This document shows, piece by piece, positions 8,181 to 16,937 of a DNA stretch of 64,000 nucleotides. The stretch is from Pseudoneobacillus sp052180215. Lineage in GTDB: Bacteria; Bacillota; Bacilli; Bacillales; Cytobacillaceae. Both the position numbers and the translations under genes were made by a program. The stretch is taken from assembly GCF_052180215.1 (NCBI RefSeq), contig NZ_CP197471.1, forward strand, positions 2,762,001 through 2,826,000. Reading direction: 5' to 3'. Numbering within the stretch: the stretch's first letter is position 1; each line of letters begins with the position of its first letter. Under the pieces are notes generated by a model. The model was not told where the DNA came from and ran no database searches. It was given only the letters and a program-made list of their open reading frames with translations.

Positions 8181-8210
8181 AAAATCCCCAATCATTCTGA
8201 TGGGGATTTT
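8181..8210. terminator. Bidirectional terminator between the acidic protein and the ABC exporter
   Basis: AAAATCCCCA (8181-8190) pairs with TGGGGATTTT (8201-8210) around a 10-base loop that can pair a little further. T-runs follow on both strands, so it serves both convergent genes. Confidence 0.85.
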
Positions 8211-8268
8211 AATTTTAATTAATAATATTGAATTTCATTTTTGCATATTTTAACTATCAATCATAAAC

Positions 8269-10008
8269 TCATGTATCCATTAAAACTTTATCTATTCTTC
8301 TCTCGACAATCTTCCCCTCACTCAATTCGATAACCTGATCCGCCTTTTGAATGGACAAGCTACGATGCGCGATAATGATGATGGTCATTGTCCCTTTAAT
8401 TCGTTCGAGTGCTTCTAGAATTTTTGTTTCATTTTCAGTATCCAATGCACTTGTTGCTTCATCTAGGATAAGGACCGACGGATTTCTCAAAAGGGCACGA
8501 GCCAAAACTAACCGTTGCCGCTCGCCTCCAGATAAATTAATCCCCCTGTCCCCCACTCTAGTATGGATTCCTCTAGGTAGTCTTTTTACAAATTGGTCTG
8601 CTGCTGCCAATTTAAGTGCATTCCAAACCTGTTCTTTTTTAGCATCCGGCTTCATCAACAATAAGTTTTCAAGTATTGTTGCATTAAATAGAAATGGATC
8701 CTGCGGAACGAAACTAATTGAGTTTTTATAAGCATATAGTTTTTCCTTTGTTATCGCTGTTTCATCGACTAGTATCTCTCCACTTTCCGGCTGATGGAGG
8801 CCGAGCAATAGATCTACTAAAGTGCTCTTACCAGCCCCAGAGTCCCCAACAATAGCCGTCATCTGTTTTACGGGTATCCTTAAATTAATGTTGTGTAAGG
8901 TAGGTTTGGCAACATCACTATATGTAAAAAATACATTTTTACATTCAATCGATTCTTTAATCTCAAGGGGTTCATTTATATTAGAGCCAAATTCAATATC
9001 TTTGTTAACATTCGTTTCGTTATGTAAATCTAGTAAAACTTTAAAAGCAGGTATAGTCATGGCTAATTGCTGTAAATACGATTGAATTCCCACAAATCTT
9101 GGCCAAAGTCGTGAGAAGAGCAAAATGACCATGAGCAGCTTTGCAGGTTGTGCAGAGAAAAAATGAACGGAGAAAAATATAAAACTTGTTATAATAGCAC
9201 CTAAAGCGGTTTTATAGGAAACCTGGGAGTTAGACTGTAATTTCACATAGTTTACTTGTTCGGTTAACATTCTTTTATTTAATGACTTCATCCAATTCAG
9301 TCGAGATTTTTCAAGTGTATTAGTCTTTATATCTTTTATACCATTAAGATTATCGGTAATTCCTGCAAGGTACCTTCTTGCTAGTTGAGTAGACTCTTTC
9401 CCGAGAGATTTCGCTTGTTTTACAAACCTCCATGAAAAAAAGGCAAGACAGAGACCACAAAGTAATACAAGGCTTGAGATTTGAAAAGAAATCCAAAAGG
9501 CTATTCCAATTTGTATCAGTGTAAAAATAAGATTCGTAGCTAACAACATAAACATCTTTATTCCCATCGCTACACGATTAATATCTTTGGTTAAGGAGTT
9601 AATCAAATTTGATTTTCGTGTTTTTAAATAAAATTCCCACCTTACATTTAGTAAACCATTGTATGTATCTTCTTTTAGGTGATTGACGAATCCTTGCTGT
9701 ATCTTTACATCTCTAATAGCTAAATTACGTTCAAGCAGGCTTTGACCTATGACCATAACCAGGTAAATACCTAATATTGTCGTTAGTCCTGTTCCCTTAG
9801 GAATCTCTTTTAAAAAGTTCAAAATTCCCCAAAACCCAGCATTCTGACTTTGCATTTCTAATATTCCGCCTATACTTAGCATCGGAATTAGTAATAAAAT
9901 CGCAGCCCCGTCTAATAAGCTTACAATGACCATTCCAAGAAGATTGAAATATAGTATCTTCCCTGTAAATTGATAAAAGTGTTTTAAAAAATGAGTAAAT
10001 TCCTTCAT
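8269..10008 (-). CDS. ABC exporter with fused membrane and ATPase domains
   Basis: 579 residues, a half-transporter that would work as a dimer. Residues 1-320 hold about six membrane helices of the type I exporter fold. The ATPase follows: Walker A GDSGAGKSTLVDLLLG, Q-loop SFVPQDPFLFN, signature LSGGERQRL, Walker B VLILDEATSALD and the switch His of IIAHR. There is no N-terminal C39 peptidase domain. The family includes lipid, lipid-linked-sugar (PglK/MsbA) and peptide exporters. It faces the acidic-protein gene across a shared terminator, so that protein is a possible substrate by position only. Confidence 0.88.
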   Translation of the reverse strand: MKEFTHFLKHFYQFTGKILYFNLLGMVIVSLLDGAAILLLIPMLSIGGILEMQSQNAGFWGILNFLKEIPKGTGLTTILGIYLVMVIGQSLLERNLAIRDVKIQQGFVNHLKEDTYNGLLNVRWEFYLKTRKSNLINSLTKDINRVAMGIKMFMLLATNLIFTLIQIGIAFWISFQISSLVLLCGLCLAFFSWRFVKQAKSLGKESTQLARRYLAGITDNLNGIKDIKTNTLEKSRLNWMKSLNKRMLTEQVNYVKLQSNSQVSYKTALGAIITSFIFFSVHFFSAQPAKLLMVILLFSRLWPRFVGIQSYLQQLAMTIPAFKVLLDLHNETNVNKDIEFGSNINEPLEIKESIECKNVFFTYSDVAKPTLHNINLRIPVKQMTAIVGDSGAGKSTLVDLLLGLHQPESGEILVDETAITKEKLYAYKNSISFVPQDPFLFNATILENLLLMKPDAKKEQVWNALKLAAADQFVKRLPRGIHTRVGDRGINLSGGERQRLVLARALLRNPSVLILDEATSALDTENETKILEALERIKGTMTIIIIAHRSLSIQKADQVIELSEGKIVERRIDKVLMDT

Positions 10009-10097
10009 CCATAACCTACCTTTTAACTTATTAATTCTGACTTTCCATATTTTAACTTCATTTTACTATAAAACTAATAATTTTTATCCATTACAAT

Positions 10098-10130
10098 AAA
10101 AATAAAAGATGAGCCACCTAATGCTCATCT
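10098..10130 (-). terminator. Intrinsic terminator after the LF-like peptidase gene
   Basis: Arms AGATGAGC (10107-10114) and GCTCATCT (10123-10130) are followed on the minus strand by TTTATTTTTA. Confidence 0.75.
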
Positions 10131-10155
10131 ATCAATCGCTTAGTTTTATTATTTT

Positions 10156-10890
10156 TTAAAGGTTAACCAGCGGATTCGGCTCTATTTTCCCATCCATACT
10201 TTTAATAAATTCATAGGTTTGTGGTGCGCGTTGATACAAAGTTTCTTTTGTATCGTCATTTAAATAAAACATCGCAAAGGTTTCAGCAAAGTATTCCTCG
10301 GGAAACAATAAGAAATAAGAATTACCAGGGAACAAAACCGCACGTTCCTTTTCCCATACATCTAAAAATGGGCGATTGTATTTTAGGTCATGTAAAATAA
10401 AGTGGTCGATCGAATGGGCTAGCTCGTGAAGTTCAAGATTAACCGATCCGTGCCCCTTCCCCTTTTCACTAGCCCCGATTTTCACAAGAACCGTTTTCCC
10501 CCCACCAATGCCTGGTACATCATCCCAAGTCGTTTTGGAGTGATAGCCTCTTGGAATCACACCGCTTAAATGGCTGGCAGTCGGATTTTCCGTTAGTTTG
10601 CCTTCAAAGAGCTTTACAACAATCCCTTGTTCGTTTATTTGATCTAATAAAAAATCAGGCAGCACCGACAGACGGCTTATGACTTTTGCTGCTTCCTGTT
10701 GATTAAATGATGTTTCTGGGAGTACAACAATATGATCGAGTTGTTTTTTCGGTTCGATAGACATGGATTTTCTTAGAATTGAATTTTCATCGAAATCCGC
10801 AAGCCTGATCCCTTCGACAGAGGCTTGAGATATTTGATAAAATGAAAATGAGAGTATCAAAATGCCGAGCGTAATGACCCACTTCTTCAA
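10156..10890 (-). CDS. Secreted anthrax-lethal-factor-like (ATLF/PPEP-type) zinc metallopeptidase
   Basis: About 244 residues. An N-terminal hydrophobic stretch (KKWVITLGILILSFSFYQIS) looks like a signal peptide. The zinc motif is HELAH in LELHELAHSIDHFIL, and about 45 residues on comes EEYFAETFAMFY, which supplies the third ligand Glu, as in the anthrax toxin lethal-factor-like family and the Pro-Pro endopeptidases of Clostridioides and Paenibacillus. I choose the TTG at 10890 because GGGGGAG precedes it; an ATG at 10905 with AAGGACGG upstream is the alternative. The substrate is unknown. It stands between the ABC exporter and ypjP on the same strand, each with its own terminator. Confidence 0.8.
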   Translation of the reverse strand: MKKWVITLGILILSFSFYQISQASVEGIRLADFDENSILRKSMSIEPKKQLDHIVVLPETSFNQQEAAKVISRLSVLPDFLLDQINEQGIVVKLFEGKLTENPTASHLSGVIPRGYHSKTTWDDVPGIGGGKTVLVKIGASEKGKGHGSVNLELHELAHSIDHFILHDLKYNRPFLDVWEKERAVLFPGNSYFLLFPEEYFAETFAMFYLNDDTKETLYQRAPQTYEFIKSMDGKIEPNPLVNL

Positions 10891-11004
10891 ACTATCTCCC
10901 CCCATCTTTTTCCGTCCTTTATCTATAAAAATTATAACATATGAAAATAGGTATAAAGCGGTTTCATTGATAGGTAAATAGTGGGTTGAAAGGGGCTAGA
11001 GAAA

Positions 11005-11035
11005 ATAAAAAACTCGGCACAAATTGAGTGCCGAG
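11005..11035 (-). terminator. Intrinsic terminator after ypjP
   Basis: Perfect 8-bp arms CTCGGCAC (11013-11020) and GTGCCGAG (11028-11035) are followed on the minus strand by TTTTTTATTTTC. Confidence 0.85.
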
Positions 11036-11051
11036 AGTAAGTTATTTAAAA

Positions 11052-11642
11052 TTATCTCATCCATTTTGGTGGAGTGTTTTTATCCCAATAAATGGCTCCA
11101 AGTGTATGATGGTTTTGGAACCCATCTAGATAGCTGTGATAGTGGAAATTAAACCAGTATCCTTGTTGAGGCGGATTATCTCTTCGAACATGAAAACGAA
11201 TCACGTCTTCACCTGTTAATTGATTTTGGATATGAAAAATTCGTTCTGAGTTCCCACCGGTTGGGAATTCGGAGATATTTAAATATTGCAGTTTTCCAGC
11301 TGGTATTTGATGGGTCACATCATTAATGGCCTTTTCAATTTCAGGCAGAATGATTTCTTTAAACTCATCCTCAATAATCGGTTTGATTTTATTTCCAAAT
11401 TTTTGTAAGGAATATAATTCAGCCTGCTCCATCATTTCATCCAAAAATTCATCTCTTGATGGGATGGCGGCGATTGTTTCATACGAAATTTCCTCTTTTG
11501 GAGGTTCTGATTCAAAGACATCTCGGTTAGACCCAGGATCTTGATTTAATTCATTTAACCAAGCAGCTTGAGAAGGAGTAACCATTCCAAAAGTCAAAAT
11601 AGTTACCATGACAACAAATGTTTTTCTAATCCACCTTTGCAT
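11052..11642 (-). CDS. ypjP: YpjP-family secreted or anchored protein
   Basis: 196 residues, close to B. subtilis YpjP in length and character. Residues 1-27 form a signal peptide or anchor (basic RK, hydrophobic core FVVMVTILTFGMV, then PSQAA as a possible cleavage site). The mature part has an acidic helical middle (MMEQAELYSLQKFGNKIKPIIEDEF) and a conserved aromatic/His-rich end (GYWFNFHYHSYLDGFQNHH, then LGAIYWDKNTPPKWM). Function is unknown in the family. In B. subtilis ypjP also lies next to the thyB-dfrA genes, and here it is a few kilobases away, with the exporter and peptidase inserted between. Confidence 0.85.
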   Translation of the reverse strand: MQRWIRKTFVVMVTILTFGMVTPSQAAWLNELNQDPGSNRDVFESEPPKEEISYETIAAIPSRDEFLDEMMEQAELYSLQKFGNKIKPIIEDEFKEIILPEIEKAINDVTHQIPAGKLQYLNISEFPTGGNSERIFHIQNQLTGEDVIRFHVRRDNPPQQGYWFNFHYHSYLDGFQNHHTLGAIYWDKNTPPKWMR

Positions 11643-11741
11643 GTAGTTCCCTCCCTTGCCTCAAAGTCTTTTAAACTATTATACTGCTTTTTATCTAAAA
11701 AATGGATAGTTGTCCCGAAAATTCATAAAAATTTAATAAAA

Positions 11742-12515
11742 TTATTTTTCTAGTATTCCAAAATGGAACTTTGCCGTTTTTCGTCTCAATTGTAGGAAAC
11801 CAAACTGTTCAAAGCGCTCACTTTGGTAATGATCTTTTAATACAACTCGACATTTTGAAACACGTAAAGCTTCTTCCATCCACTCAGCTTGAAATTTTTC
11901 ATATACTGCTAAATGGGTTAAAGCCTTTATTCCATCCGATTCTAAAATACTTTCTTCAAACATCGGGTCAAAGTAAACAACATCGACACTATTGTTTGGA
12001 AGACTTTTCATATAATCAAAACAATGTGCGTGGATTACCTCGATTTGTCTCATCGCCTCATCCATTTCGGAAATACCAGCATCCCATTTTTTTAAACCTT
12101 CACGAACGATATAGCTTAAGTATTTTTCCGCTTCTAGCCCAATGACCTTTCCCTTTGGCCCAACACTGAAACTCGCCACAATACTATCGGAAGCAAGCCC
12201 TAACGTACAATCTAAAAAGCTCATTCCTTCTTTTAATTGGCATGCATCAACAAATGGATCATGTTCTCCTCTTTGTAGCCGTTTGATTCTAAACATAGCT
12301 GAATTAGGATGGAAAAAGAATGGCTCTGGTTCTCCAAACGGGAAAAGTTCAAGCCTTTCTTTCCCCACAACCATGCAGGCATCATTCTGAAGCTTTTGCA
12401 TAAGAGCAACAGAACGTTTTTTTCGGTCTATAAAAGGTACGTCTAGGTCCTCAGCAATCATTTTTGCTTGTTCAATCATGACTTGATTGGTGCGGCCGGC
12501 TGTTGTAACAAACAT
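11742..12515 (-). CDS. Class I SAM-dependent methyltransferase (RsmJ-like/YpiP-like)
   Basis: 257 residues from the ATG at 12515, which follows AAAAGGGGA; an ATG at 12545 has no ribosome site. The SAM-binding motif I is FLDCTLGLASDSIVASF, followed by KVIGLEAEKYL (acidic residue for the ribose) and VDVVYFDPMFEES, a DPMF motif in the position of the catalytic (D/N)PP(Y/F). The architecture fits the family that includes E. coli RsmJ (16S rRNA m2G1516), which B. subtilis YpiP also resembles. Substrate is inferred. It lies 128 bases downstream of brxA on the same strand, with brxA's terminator between. Confidence 0.75.
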   Translation of the reverse strand: MFVTTAGRTNQVMIEQAKMIAEDLDVPFIDRKKRSVALMQKLQNDACMVVGKERLELFPFGEPEPFFFHPNSAMFRIKRLQRGEHDPFVDACQLKEGMSFLDCTLGLASDSIVASFSVGPKGKVIGLEAEKYLSYIVREGLKKWDAGISEMDEAMRQIEVIHAHCFDYMKSLPNNSVDVVYFDPMFEESILESDGIKALTHLAVYEKFQAEWMEEALRVSKCRVVLKDHYQSERFEQFGFLQLRRKTAKFHFGILEK

Positions 12516-12578
12516 GGTTAATCCCCTTTTTAAAAATAATTTCAAAAGGCTGTATATGTATAAATTGTGGTTTTAGTA

Positions 12579-12604
12579 GAAAAAAAGGATGCCATCTGGC
12601 ACCC
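12579..12604 (-). terminator. Intrinsic terminator at the end of brxA
   Basis: Arms 12587-12593 and 12598-12604 (7 bp, one G-T) are followed on the minus strand by a run of Ts. The hairpin begins at the brxA stop codon. Confidence 0.8.
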
Positions 12605-13042
12605 TTATCCTAATTTTGTTTCAAACGCAGTTAATAAATTTTCCATAATGGCTTCCATTGGAAAGCTTTCAATATTATGTCTAGGAATAAAATGAACCAC
12701 TTCTTTTCCTTTTAATAGCGCCATGGAAGGTGAAGAAGGCTCTAATCCATCAAAGTATTCACGCATTTTTGCTGTAGCCTCTTTATCTTGACCAGCAAAA
12801 ACAGTTACCAAATGGTCAGGCTTTTTTTCACTTGTCAAAACAGCTTGGGTAGCAGCAGGACGTGCTAAACCAGCAGCGCAGCCGCAAACTGAATTCACAA
12901 CCACAAGTGTTGTTCCTTCGACGTTGTTCATAAACTCTTCTACTTCTTCAGCTGTTTTTAATTCCTGAAAGCCAGCTTGTGTTAACTCCTGACGCATGGG
13001 AATAACCATTTGTCTCATATATTCTTCATATGCCATAGACAT
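12605..13042 (-). CDS. brxA: Bacilliredoxin BrxA (YphP family)
   Basis: 145 residues and nearly identical in pattern to B. subtilis YphP (MSMAYEEYMRQMVIPMRQEL at the start). The thioredoxin-like fold carries the CGC active site in VVNSVCGCAAGLARPAA. Bacilliredoxins remove bacillithiol from S-bacillithiolated proteins after oxidative stress. GGAGGG lies upstream of the ATG. It follows the HEAT-repeat gene ypgR on the same strand. BrxB (YqiW) is the paralogue; the opening residues favour BrxA. Confidence 0.92.
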   Translation of the reverse strand: MSMAYEEYMRQMVIPMRQELTQAGFQELKTAEEVEEFMNNVEGTTLVVVNSVCGCAAGLARPAATQAVLTSEKKPDHLVTVFAGQDKEATAKMREYFDGLEPSSPSMALLKGKEVVHFIPRHNIESFPMEAIMENLLTAFETKLG

Positions 13043-13124
13043 AATAAAATCCCTCCAAAACTACAATTTGTAGTGTTAGCATACTATATTTTGCTAAGAG
13101 ATTGCAAAGAATGGGTTTGTGCTA

Positions 13125-14258
13125 TTAATCATTTTTTCTCGCTTCCGTCATTTGCTTCCAAACAGAACCTTTAGCTTCTTCTCCGCCTTCAATACGGGCA
13201 ATAGCCATTTTCACCTGTAAACTTACCTCAAACTCTGGATCATTTTCCACTTCTTTTAAAGCTGGAAGTGCGGATTCGTCACCAACCTCGTATAAATACA
13301 TAGCTGCACGCCATCTGACAAGCTTGCTTGTATCCTTTAAAGCCGCACACATTTCCGCTATGGCTTCTTCAAAGCCTAAATCTGATAAACAATCGCCAGC
13401 CGTTCTTCTAACGGCAACGGCAGAATCTTTTAATCCTTTATAAAGCAATGGTAGGACTTTTTTGTCTTCAATCATTCCAACATAGACAATGGCAAGCCTG
13501 CGAATGGACATTTTTTCATCTTCCAGCGCTTTTTCAAGTACAGGCAGGTCTTCTAAAGTTGGATCATTCATTTGTTCCAATGCTTGGTAACGGACTCTCC
13601 AATCGGGATTAGAAAGATCATCCACTGTGATTTTCTTTTTCTCTTTTACTCTTTTTTCGGTCACTGCTTCTTGACCTTTTTGAGCTTCTAATACTAGAGC
13701 TTTAACTCTATCTTCAGGATACGTCGCTAAAAGCTCATCTAAAATTTCTTGTCCAACTTGCTCTATATCGCCGTAGCGAATACCAAAATCCTGCCACTTC
13801 CGAAGAAGGATATAATTATCGCCAGGCATTTGGGCTTCAAAAGCGGCATTTTTATATAAATCAGGCAATCCAAATCGTTTTTCCGTGTCTTCTTCTGTAA
13901 GCTTAATTTGTAGGGGGATGCCTTTAAACATTTGAACCTGCGCTTTTACTTCCCCATAATGCTGGGATACACTTTTGCCCGCATTTTGAATTTCAGATGC
14001 TGACTCACCAAATGCCTCTCGGACTTTAGGTAGAATTTCCTTCCAGTCATACTTTGCATTTCGTTCAACAGCTAAGAAGTCAGCAACATGGTATACCCCC
14101 TTAACCCCTTCAATTGTTAGGATTGTTTTAATAACTTCGGGAGCTCCCTCCTGTTGGTCGGTTTTATAATTATGAGCTTTACCCATTGGTAATTCTTGAT
14201 CCAGGATTACCTTCATTGTATTAGGACTTGGTGTCGGTTCAATTGCGATAATTTTCAT
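13125..14258 (-). CDS. ypgR: YpgR / conserved virulence factor C-like protein: NifU-N domain plus HEAT repeats
   Basis: 377 residues, the same length as B. subtilis YpgR. Residues 1-90 (IIAIEPTPSPNTMKVILDQE, then IEGVKGVYHVADFLAV) match the Nfu/NifU N-terminal scaffold fold. The middle (about 90-200) is mixed. Residues about 215-360 are HEAT-like repeats (DWRVRYQALEQMND, MSIRRLAIVYVG, VAVRRTAGDCLSDLG, KLVRWRAAMYLYEVGDESALPAL). No Fe-S cysteine motif is present. The molecular role is unknown; the staphylococcal relative CvfC affects virulence. It precedes brxA with an 82-bp gap, so both may be co-transcribed and linked to redox or Fe-S stress. Confidence 0.85.
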   Translation of the reverse strand: MKIIAIEPTPSPNTMKVILDQELPMGKAHNYKTDQQEGAPEVIKTILTIEGVKGVYHVADFLAVERNAKYDWKEILPKVREAFGESASEIQNAGKSVSQHYGEVKAQVQMFKGIPLQIKLTEEDTEKRFGLPDLYKNAAFEAQMPGDNYILLRKWQDFGIRYGDIEQVGQEILDELLATYPEDRVKALVLEAQKGQEAVTEKRVKEKKKITVDDLSNPDWRVRYQALEQMNDPTLEDLPVLEKALEDEKMSIRRLAIVYVGMIEDKKVLPLLYKGLKDSAVAVRRTAGDCLSDLGFEEAIAEMCAALKDTSKLVRWRAAMYLYEVGDESALPALKEVENDPEFEVSLQVKMAIARIEGGEEAKGSVWKQMTEARKND

Positions 14259-14294
14259 CAGACCACCCCTTCTAAAAAGTTTATCTCTAATCTA

Positions 14295-16166
14295 TTACTT
14301 CCCAGCAAGTTCAGATAGATAAGACCATCTTTCAATGGATTCTTCTAATTCCTGATTAAGTCTTGCTTCCTTTTCACTTAACTCATGTGCTTTTTCAAAG
14401 TCGCTGCCCACCTGAGTTAATTCTACGGATACTTTTTCAATTTGTTCTTCAAGTGAAGCGATTTTATCTTCAATCTCTTCCCATTCCTTTTGCTCTTTGT
14501 ACGTCATTTTTTTCTTTTTTTCTTTGACTGGCTGTGTTTTTTCAACCACAACCTTTGGCTTATCGTCTTTCTTTGATACTTGCTTTTCCAAGTAATCTGT
14601 ATAGCTTCCAAAGAAAGTCGATACATGTCCATCTCCTTCAAAAACTAATAATTGATCAACGACCTTGTCTAAGAAATAGCGGTCATGGGAAACGGTAATG
14701 ACAACGCCTGGGAAGTCCTCTAAATAATCCTCTAGGACTGTTAATGTCTGTGTATCCAAATCGTTCGTCGGCTCATCCAGGATTAAAACATTCGGCTCTT
14801 CCATTAGTTTTTTCAAAAGGTATAAGCGACGCTTCTCTCCTCCTGAAAGCTTTCGAATCGGTGTACCGTGTGTATGCATCGAAAACAGGAAGCGTTCAAG
14901 CATTTGAGCAGCAGAGATATACTTGCCATCAGAAGTATGAACCATTTCAGCGGTCTCTTTTAGATATTCAATCATCCGCTTATTCTCATCCATATCATCT
15001 ATTTCTTGTGTATAATATGCGACTTTAACCGTTTGTCCAGTGATTATTTCACCTTCATCTGGTAAAATTCTTCCTGCTAACATATTTAATAGTGTCGACT
15101 TTCCAGCACCATTTTTTCCAATAATGCCTATACGATCACCTGGCTTCATTAAGAAAGAAAAATCTTGAATAATTGGTTTATCACCAAAGCTCTTACTAAT
15201 CTCTTTCATTTCAAAAACTTGCTTCCCTAACCTACTCCCACTTAAAGAAATATCTAGTTTTTCGGTTGTTTTTTGATCCGAAAGCTTCGTATCTAACTCT
15301 TCGAATCGTTGAATTCGCGCCTTTTGTTTCGTCGTTCTTGCTTTTGCACCGCGGCGCATCCATTCTAATTCATTTCGATAAAGATTTTGCATTTTTTCAA
15401 AGGAAGCTGCTTCATTTTCCTCACGAATCGCTTTTGATTCTAAAAAGTCAGCGTAGTTTCCTTTGTATGCGTACAAATTACCACCATCAAGTTCGAATAT
15501 ACGATTGGTGACACGATCTAGAAAATAGCGATCATGCGTTACCAGCAGAATCGCTCCACTATAACGGCTTAAATAATCCTCCAACCATTTAACCGATTCA
15601 AAATCCAAATGGTTGGTAGGCTCGTCTAATATTAATAGGTCAGGAGAATCAATTAATACTTGAGCAAGAGCCACACGCTTCTTTTGTCCCCCAGACAAAG
15701 CAGCAATTTCCTGCCCATAATCATCGATACCAAGTTTATTTAAAATAGCCTTCGCATTGGCACTAGCATCCCATGCATTGAGTGCTTCCATATCCTTTTG
15801 TAAGGTGAAAAGCTTTTCTTGTAGCTCTTTATTATCTGGCTGATGATTCAAATGAGCTAATGCTTGTTCATACTGTCTCACAACTTTAAAAGTCGGAGAA
15901 TCTCCCTTAAATACCTGTTCAATAACCGTCAAATTCCCCGTTAGCTCCGGTTGTTGTGACAAATAAGAGATGGAATAATCTTTACCTGTCACAATATCCC
16001 CGGAGTCAGGGATATCGAGTCCGGCAACTATTTTTAGAAGAGAGGATTTTCCAGTTCCATTAACACCGATTAATCCTACTCTTTCTTTTTCGCTAATCGT
16101 AAAAGAAATTTGTTTAAAAAGTTCCTTCTCTCCGTACGTTTTTGATACATTTTCGATTGAGATCAT
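14295..16166 (-). CDS. yfmR: ABC-F ribosome-associated ATPase (YfmR/Uup type)
   Basis: 623 residues from the ATG at 16166. Two complete ATPase domains and no membrane segment: Walker A GVNGTGKSSLLK and GKNGAGKSTLLN, signatures LSGGQKKRV and LSGGEKRRL, and Walker B LLILDEPTNHLD and VLILDEPTNDLD. Between them is the charged linker (NELEWMRRGAKARTTKQKARIQRFE) that reaches the peptidyl-tRNA in ABC-F proteins. A C-terminal coiled coil (about 560-623) is the Uup/YfmR type. YfmR relieves ribosome stalling at polyproline together with EF-P. The start overlaps the end of the HD-domain gene, with only a weak ribosome site, so it is probably translationally coupled. Confidence 0.88.
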   Translation of the reverse strand: MISIENVSKTYGEKELFKQISFTISEKERVGLIGVNGTGKSSLLKIVAGLDIPDSGDIVTGKDYSISYLSQQPELTGNLTVIEQVFKGDSPTFKVVRQYEQALAHLNHQPDNKELQEKLFTLQKDMEALNAWDASANAKAILNKLGIDDYGQEIAALSGGQKKRVALAQVLIDSPDLLILDEPTNHLDFESVKWLEDYLSRYSGAILLVTHDRYFLDRVTNRIFELDGGNLYAYKGNYADFLESKAIREENEAASFEKMQNLYRNELEWMRRGAKARTTKQKARIQRFEELDTKLSDQKTTEKLDISLSGSRLGKQVFEMKEISKSFGDKPIIQDFSFLMKPGDRIGIIGKNGAGKSTLLNMLAGRILPDEGEIITGQTVKVAYYTQEIDDMDENKRMIEYLKETAEMVHTSDGKYISAAQMLERFLFSMHTHGTPIRKLSGGEKRRLYLLKKLMEEPNVLILDEPTNDLDTQTLTVLEDYLEDFPGVVITVSHDRYFLDKVVDQLLVFEGDGHVSTFFGSYTDYLEKQVSKKDDKPKVVVEKTQPVKEKKKKMTYKEQKEWEEIEDKIASLEEQIEKVSVELTQVGSDFEKAHELSEKEARLNQELEESIERWSYLSELAGK

Positions 16167-16168
16167 TT

Positions 16169-16819
16169 TCAAGCTTGACCATTCCATTCTTGATAAAATT
16201 GAGATAAAAATTCTTCCATATAATGATGTCTATTTTCAGCTATTGTTTTTGCTGTCTCTGTGTTTAATAAATCTTTTAATAAAAGAAGCTTTTCATAGAA
16301 ATGATTCACACTGGAGGATTTTCCATTTCGATATTCCTCTACTGTCATTTCTTCTCTTACTTTTCGTTCAGGATGATAAATAGGTTGTCCCTTTTTTCCA
16401 CCGTAAGCAAATGCCCTTGCTATTCCGATTGCACCAATGGCATCGAGGCGATCAGCATCTTGAACAATTTTCGCTTCCCATGACGTTAAAACCCTTTTTT
16501 CTCCACCACGAAAAGAAATGGAATTGATTACTTCTATAATCTTTTCTGTTATATCAGTGGAGAGTTCTAACTGATTTAAAAATTGTAGTAAAATTTGTTG
16601 TCCTTCTTCTTTACTTCCATTCAATTTTTCATCGGGAATGTCATGTAATAGTGCAGACATTTCTATAATAAAAGGATCACCTTTTTGTTCACTTTTCCAA
16701 ATAGATAGGGCATTTTTTCTAACACGGTCAACATGAAACCAATCATGACCTGTTGAATCTGCCCCCATTTTCCTTTTCACAAATTCTTCCGTTTGATTGA
16801 TTGTTAAAGAATAATCCAT
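16169..16819 (-). CDS. ypgQ: HD-domain phosphohydrolase YpgQ
   Basis: 216 residues from the ATG at 16819 (GGTGAGGG upstream; the longer frame to 16870 has no ribosome site). Metal ligands of the HD fold are visible: His in GHDWFHVDRV, the HD pair in SALLHDIPDEK, and the distal Asp in VQDADRLDAIGAIGIARAF. B. subtilis YpgQ is reported as a Mn/Co-dependent nucleoside triphosphate diphosphohydrolase. The stop overlaps the beginning of the ABC-F gene, so the two form an operon. Confidence 0.88.
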   Translation of the reverse strand: MDYSLTINQTEEFVKRKMGADSTGHDWFHVDRVRKNALSIWKSEQKGDPFIIEMSALLHDIPDEKLNGSKEEGQQILLQFLNQLELSTDITEKIIEVINSISFRGGEKRVLTSWEAKIVQDADRLDAIGAIGIARAFAYGGKKGQPIYHPERKVREEMTVEEYRNGKSSSVNHFYEKLLLLKDLLNTETAKTIAENRHHYMEEFLSQFYQEWNGQA

Positions 16820-16908
16820 TCTTGTTTCCCTCACCTTCAATACAAACTTTATTTTATCATAACAAATCAAAAATGTTTCCCTTTGGCTATTTGAATCCCT
16901 CGAAATAG

Positions 16909-16937
16909 AAAAAAAGTGCCCCCATGGAGCACTTTTT
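16909..16937 (-). terminator. Intrinsic terminator at the end of the degV gene
   Basis: Arms AAAAAGTGC (16911-16919) and GCACTTTTT (16929-16937) are followed by more Ts on the minus strand. The stem overlaps the stop codon. Confidence 0.8.

Noticed and set aside
7677..8195. Antisense open frame of 172 codons over the acidic protein gene
   Set aside because: It exists only because the biased GAT/AAT/AGT codons leave the opposite strand free of stops. It has no ribosome site and lies opposite a better-supported gene.
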